Source of the DNA: Streptomyces toxytricini
GTDB taxonomy: Bacteria > Actinomycetota > Actinomycetes > Streptomycetales > Streptomycetaceae
NCBI RefSeq assembly: GCF_014649915.1
Contig: NZ_BMTY01000024.1
Location: forward strand, 62,001 to 126,000
DNA: 64,000 nt
Direction: 5' to 3'
In this document: in pieces, positions 60,322 to 64,000 of the stretch
Layout: every line of letters begins with the position of its first letter
How positions within the stretch are numbered: the first letter of the stretch is position 1
Made by a program: the position numbers and the translations under genes
Notes under the pieces: generated by a model
What the model saw: only the letters and a program-made list of their open reading frames with translations
What the model was told of the DNA's origin: nothing
Databases searched by the model: none

Positions 60322-62114
60322 GCGAGGACCTCACGGGTGACGACGGCGCGGTAGTCGGGGTCGGCGAGGAGGGCCCGGTGGGGCCCTTCGGCGACGGCTT
60401 TGCCGTCCTTGACGAACACCACCGAGTCGGCGCTTTCGAGGACGATCGGGCTGGTGGTGAAGACGACGGTGGTCCGCCCGGCGCGGTGGGGGCCGAGGTT
60501 CCGGGCGATGCGGCCCTCGGTGGGGGCGTCGAGGGCGTTGGTCGGCTCGACGAGGACGAGCACCTGCGGGTCGGCGAGCAGGGCGCGCGCCAGGCGCAGC
60601 CGCTGCTGCTGCCCGCCGGAGAACTCGCGGCCGCCGGTGGTCTCGTGGGCGAGTCCGTCGGGGAGGGCGTCGACGACGTCGCGGGCGGAGGCGGTGTCGA
60701 GGGCGCGGAGGAGGGCTTCGGTGCGGGGGCGGTCGTCGCGGGGGTCGCTGTCTCGGGGGCCGTCGCCTCCCGGGTCGCCGTCGCGGGGTGCGCCGTCTCG
60801 GGGGTCGAGTTCGGTGCCGAGGCGGCCGGCGAAGAGGGTCGCGTCGTTGTCGGCGAGGAGGGTGTGGCGGCGTACGTCGTCGGTGCGGTGGGCGGACAGG
60901 GGCGTGTCGCCGAGCAGGACCGCGGAGTCGGTGTGGCCGCAGAGCCGTTCCGCGAGCGTACGGGCGTCCCCTTCGGTGCCGCACACGACGGCGAGGAGCC
61001 GGCCGGGCGGGACGGTCAGCCCGGAGTCGGGGTCGTGCAGCGGGAGGCCGGTCGCGGCGGCGTCGTCGTCGAGGCGGCGGGTGCCGCCCGGCCGTTCCCG
61101 TTCCAGGCGCAGGAAGTCCAGGACGCGTCCGGCGGCGACGTTGGCGCGGGTCAGCTGGTCGAGCATGGCGGTGACCTGCCCGAGCTGGTCGGTGAGGAAG
61201 ACGGCGTACCCGTAGAAGGCGACGAGCAGGCCCGGTTCGAGGCGGCCGGTGCCGACCTGGTGCGCGCCCAGCCAGACGATGGCCACGAGCAGCGCGCCGG
61301 GCAGCAGGACGCGCAGGAAGGCGATGTCTGCGACGGTGGCCGCGACGCGGGTGCCCTCGGCGCGCACCGCCTGGGAGCCCTCGCGGTAGCGGCGGCCGTA
61401 CGTCTTCTCGCCGCCGAAGCCGCGCAGCACGCGCAGCCCGTCGATGATGTCGACGGACAGGTCGGTGAGGGCGCCCTGCTGTTCGCGCAGCCGCTGCTGG
61501 CGGCCGTGCAGGACGCGCATCAGCCGGGTGACGGCGGCGGCGATCAGCGGGACGCCGACGAGCACGACCAGCCCCAGCTGCCAGGACGTGGCCAGCATGA
61601 ACACGGCGGCGAAGAGGATCGAGACGACCGCGCCGCTGCCGCGCGCCGTGCCCTCCAGGGCGGTGCCGAGGTGGCCGACGTCCGAGGCGCTGACGCTGAC
61701 GACGGAACCGGTGGAGGCCCGCCGCGGCAGGTCGGCGCCGAGGTGGGCGGCGTGGCGGACGACGAGCTGGGTGGTCCCGTACACGGCGCCGAACCGGTTC
61801 GTGGTCGACGCCCGGTCGCGCAGCATGCCGACGACGGCCTGGAAGACCCCGAGGGCGAGGACCGCCCCGCCCCACAGCAGCAGCGCCTCGCGGTCGCGCT
61901 GGAGCAGCCCGCGGTCGATGCCGAGGGCGACGGCCGCCGGCACCAGCGCCTGCGCGAGGGTGCACAGCACGCCGAACAGCGTGGCGAGGACGAGGCTGCC
62001 GCGGTGGCGGGTGGCCAGCCACAGCAGGAAGCGGACCGGGGAGCCGGTGGCGGGCGCCCCGGGGTCGGCGGCGGGGAACCGGGCGCGGCCGGCGGTGGTG
62101 AACCGGCGGCTCAC
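60318..62114 (-). CDS. ABC exporter half-transporter A (degenerate Walker A)
   Basis: 598 residues from GTG 62114. Membrane domain of about six helices (about 30-320) and an ATPase domain in which the Walker A reads GTEGDART (about 376-383, no Lys) and Walker B VLVLVEPTNALD (Asp lost, Glu kept), but the signature FSGGQQQR is intact. Between them is an insert of Asp/Arg/Gly/Pro repeats (DGAPRDGDPGGDGPRD ...), an 18-base tandem repeat. With the partner it forms a heterodimer with one dead and one live ATP site. The GTGA overlap links it to the methyltransferase. Confidence 0.87.
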   Translation of the reverse strand: MSRRFTTAGRARFPAADPGAPATGSPVRFLLWLATRHRGSLVLATLFGVLCTLAQALVPAAVALGIDRGLLQRDREALLLWGGAVLALGVFQAVVGMLRDRASTTNRFGAVYGTTQLVVRHAAHLGADLPRRASTGSVVSVSASDVGHLGTALEGTARGSGAVVSILFAAVFMLATSWQLGLVVLVGVPLIAAAVTRLMRVLHGRQQRLREQQGALTDLSVDIIDGLRVLRGFGGEKTYGRRYREGSQAVRAEGTRVAATVADIAFLRVLLPGALLVAIVWLGAHQVGTGRLEPGLLVAFYGYAVFLTDQLGQVTAMLDQLTRANVAAGRVLDFLRLERERPGGTRRLDDDAAATGLPLHDPDSGLTVPPGRLLAVVCGTEGDARTLAERLCGHTDSAVLLGDTPLSAHRTDDVRRHTLLADNDATLFAGRLGTELDPRDGAPRDGDPGGDGPRDSDPRDDRPRTEALLRALDTASARDVVDALPDGLAHETTGGREFSGGQQQRLRLARALLADPQVLVLVEPTNALDAPTEGRIARNLGPHRAGRTTVVFTTSPIVLESADSVVFVKDGKAVAEGPHRALLADPDYRAVVTREVLA

Positions 62115-63265
62115 GGCTTGGTGCCGATGGTCAGGCCGTGCTCGTAGGGGTAGCCGGTGAGGGTGCGTACGGCGTCGAAGCCGGCCCGGCGCATCCACTC
62201 CTCGTAGTCGCGGGCCGGGTAGGCCATTCCCTGGCCGCTGGCGAGCACGTTGAGGTAGAGGGAGAGGCGCGCGGAGTACCAGCCGCCGGTCTCGTCGTCG
62301 GAGGCGTTGTAGCCGTAGACGAACACCCGCCCGCCGGAGGGGAGGACGGCGTACGCCTTCGCGAGCAGCTCCGTGATCTGCTCGCCGGAGAAGATCTCCA
62401 GGACGTGGCTGAAGAGGACGGCGTCCGCGCCGGGCGGGAAGGGGTCGGTGAAGAGGTCGCCGGGGTGCAGCCGGATGCGGTCCTGGGCGTCGGCCTTCGC
62501 GTCGGCGGCCAGCTGCGCGACGGACGGGATGTCGAAGACGGTCGAGCGCATGCCCGGGTGGCGGGCGAGCAGCCGGGCGCTGGTGGTGCCGTCGCCGCCG
62601 CCGATGTCGAGGAGGTGCCGTACGGTGGCGAACTCCCCGGTGTCGACGAGCGCGTCGAGGCTCTTGAGGGTGAACGCGCTCATGCTGCGGTGGAAGACCG
62701 CCTCCCGCTCAGGGTCGTGCGCGAGGCGCCGGTAGAGCGTCGGCTCGTCGCCGGGATGCGCGTCGAGCGCGAGGTTGGTGCCGGCGGCGAGGGCCTCGGT
62801 CATGCGCGCGAACGCCGGGTAGTAGATGTCCCGCCAGCCGGTGAGGATGTGGCGCCAGCTGTCCGGGCCGTCGGGGGCGAGGAGCTCGGCGGCGGCGGGC
62901 GCGTTGCGGTAGCCGCCGTCGGGGCCCCGCTCCAGCAGGCCGGTGGTGCACACGGCGTGCAGCAGCACCCGCAGCGAGTGCGCCGGCACCCCGACGGCGG
63001 CGCGCAGCTCCTCGAAGGAGGCGCCGGGGTGGGCTGAGAGATGGCCGAAGACGTCCCATTCGAGCGCGGTGACGACGGCGTTGAAGAGGGCGGGGGCGTT
63101 CACGAGGAAGTGGAACCGCTCGACGACCGGATCGACGGCGGCACCGCCCGGTCCGGCACCGCCGGGCGGGGAGGCCTGGCCGGGGAGAAGGGCCGCCTCA
63201 GGACATCCGACCTGGCCGGACGGATCGGTCCCAGCGGATGGTGCCGTGTCGGCAGACGAATTCAA
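62111..63265 (-). CDS. SAM-dependent methyltransferase (Methyltransf_2 type)
   Basis: 384 residues from TTG 63265, which has GAGAGG seven bases upstream; a longer start at 63283 exists. A helical dimerisation domain (about 45-150) precedes the SAM domain with LLDIGGGDGTTSARLL (about 219-234) and a later FSHVLEIFSG. This family includes O- and C-methyltransferases of aromatic rings, such as those acting on tyrosine-derived rings. Here a ring methylation of the DPG unit is plausible. It is the first gene of the exporter operon (GTGA overlap). The N-terminal ~35 residues are Pro/Gly-rich. Confidence 0.82.
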   Translation of the reverse strand: MNSSADTAPSAGTDPSGQVGCPEAALLPGQASPPGGAGPGGAAVDPVVERFHFLVNAPALFNAVVTALEWDVFGHLSAHPGASFEELRAAVGVPAHSLRVLLHAVCTTGLLERGPDGGYRNAPAAAELLAPDGPDSWRHILTGWRDIYYPAFARMTEALAAGTNLALDAHPGDEPTLYRRLAHDPEREAVFHRSMSAFTLKSLDALVDTGEFATVRHLLDIGGGDGTTSARLLARHPGMRSTVFDIPSVAQLAADAKADAQDRIRLHPGDLFTDPFPPGADAVLFSHVLEIFSGEQITELLAKAYAVLPSGGRVFVYGYNASDDETGGWYSARLSLYLNVLASGQGMAYPARDYEEWMRRAGFDAVRTLTGYPYEHGLTIGTKP

Positions 63266-63414
63266 CGTCGCACCTCTCGTCAACGGATCGCCGGGGCCCG
63301 CTCACGGAGGCACCACGGCCGACTCCAAGATCACGATCACGCCCTCGCATGCTGGCACACCCCCCATCCCCCGGCAACAGGCCCCCACACAATCCAGCCG
63401 CCCCCGGAACGGAA

Positions 63415-63456
63415 GCAGGGGCCCTGCCCGATGTCGTGGTCGGGCAGGGCCCCTGC
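63415..63456 (-). terminator. Perfect 16-pair terminator hairpin at the cluster's right edge
   Basis: GCAGGGGCCCTGCCCG (63415-63430) and CGGGCAGGGCCCCTGC (63441-63456) are exact reverse complements around a 10-base loop. It lies 17 bases past the stop at 63473 of the secreted protein gene on the minus strand, ahead of the methyltransferase promoter. It insulates the cluster from the neighbouring gene. Confidence 0.85.
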
Positions 63457-63472
63457 GGTGGTCGTCCGGCTG

Positions 63473-64000
63473 TCAGGACGTGAAGTAGCCGTTCAGGTCG
63501 GCGACCACGTCCACGGAGCCCGTGTTGTTCCAGAACGTCACACGGCCGTCCACGACGGGCACCACCACCAGGTTGGCGACGGTCGAACCAGGCGTGTAGT
63601 TCAGGTTCGACACGCTCGGGCGCCCCGTCCCGTGCGGGTGGACGACCAGGTGGCCGGCCTCCGTGGGATTGGTCGCCGTGACGTTCAGGACGACGGCCTT
63701 CACGCCTTGTGCGGGCACCCCCGCAACACCGGACACCCGCACGCTGACGAGACCGCCCGGGCCCACCGCACCGGATCGGGCACCTGTGCCGTCGCGGGTG
63801 TCGAGCAGCCGCACCGGGCCCGCTGCCGAGAACGCCGCTCCCGCGGCCGCGTAGTAGCCCGTCACGTCGGCGATCAGGTCGACCGAGCCTGCGCTGTTGC
63901 GGAGGTCGACCTTTCCGTTCACCACCGGCACCGTCACCAGGTTCGGCACGACCTGCCCGGGTGTGAAGTTCAGGTTCGACGACTGCGGCGCCGCCTGCCC
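63473..64000 (-). CDS. Secreted beta-repeat domain protein, 5' end beyond the window
   Basis: The frame is open to the right edge, so only the C-terminal ~175 residues are seen. Two copies of a repeat are visible: ...GQVVPNLVTVPVVNGKVDLRN.GSVDLIADVTGYY and VSGVAGVPAQGVKAVVLNVTATNPTEAGHLVVHPHG ... TVANLVVVPVVDGRVTFWNNTGSVDVVADLNGYF. This type of repeat, LLDTRDGTGA followed by VLNVTAT and GS.VVADVxGY, is common at the C-terminus of large secreted Streptomyces enzymes. The catalytic part is outside the window. The gene ends at a strong terminator. Confidence 0.75.
   Translation of the reverse strand, partial: GQAAPQSSNLNFTPGQVVPNLVTVPVVNGKVDLRNSAGSVDLIADVTGYYAAAGAAFSAAGPVRLLDTRDGTGARSGAVGPGGLVSVRVSGVAGVPAQGVKAVVLNVTATNPTEAGHLVVHPHGTGRPSVSNLNYTPGSTVANLVVVPVVDGRVTFWNNTGSVDVVADLNGYFTS

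Overview
The window is high-GC actinobacterial chromosome, almost certainly Streptomyces. The support is strong GC bias at third codon positions, many GTG/TTG starts, an SsgA-like sporulation protein, LAL-type and PadR regulators, SMI-type (I36) protease inhibitors, an MbtH/NRPS locus and many small secreted proteins. No rRNA, tRNA, insertion sequence, phage module or CRISPR array was found.

1-17 kb is an accessory/housekeeping mix: a truncated lectin domain at the left edge, a secreted protein, a STAS protein, an MFS exporter with its own winged-helix repressor and a clear operator palindrome, a run of small secreted proteins including three tandem I36 inhibitors, an alpha/beta hydrolase facing them across two identical dyad sites, a LAL regulator, a CGNR regulator, an ABC-F resistance-type ATPase with a leader peptide, and an SsgA-like protein.

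17-29 kb centres on a two-module NRPS (A-T-E-C-A-T, no thioesterase) followed by an MbtH protein and a translationally coupled formyltransferase, with an MFS exporter upstream and NUDIX and M20 hydrolases downstream. The second adenylation domain reads as proline-specific, and the first module epimerises its residue. The predicted product is a D-X-L-Pro dipeptide or diketopiperazine, possibly formylated.

29-47 kb holds small regulators, lectin/VOC/membrane proteins, a serpin next to a matrixin-type metalloprotease, an NDH-2-like flavoprotein, a PadR-controlled ABC exporter with two operator copies, and a penicillin-binding D,D-carboxypeptidase with a very long disordered N-terminus.

47.5-63.3 kb is the standout: a pheganomycin-type cluster that joins ribosomal peptide synthesis to the glycopeptide-style 3,5-dihydroxyphenylglycine (DPG) pathway. 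It contains a PGM1-like ATP-grasp peptide ligase, a 37-residue precursor with tandem NVKD repeats, a RiPP-type B12 radical SAM methyltransferase, an amidinotransferase, DpgA, DpgB, DpgC, an aminotransferase and a P450, nearly all translationally coupled. A convergent operon adds a methyltransferase and a heterodimeric ABC exporter. The model: DpgA/B/C and the aminotransferase make DPG, the amidinotransferase makes its guanidino acid, methyltransferase and P450 decorate it, and the ATP-grasp ligase caps a ribosomally made peptide with it. The window ends inside a secreted repeat protein, insulated from the cluster by a strong terminator.
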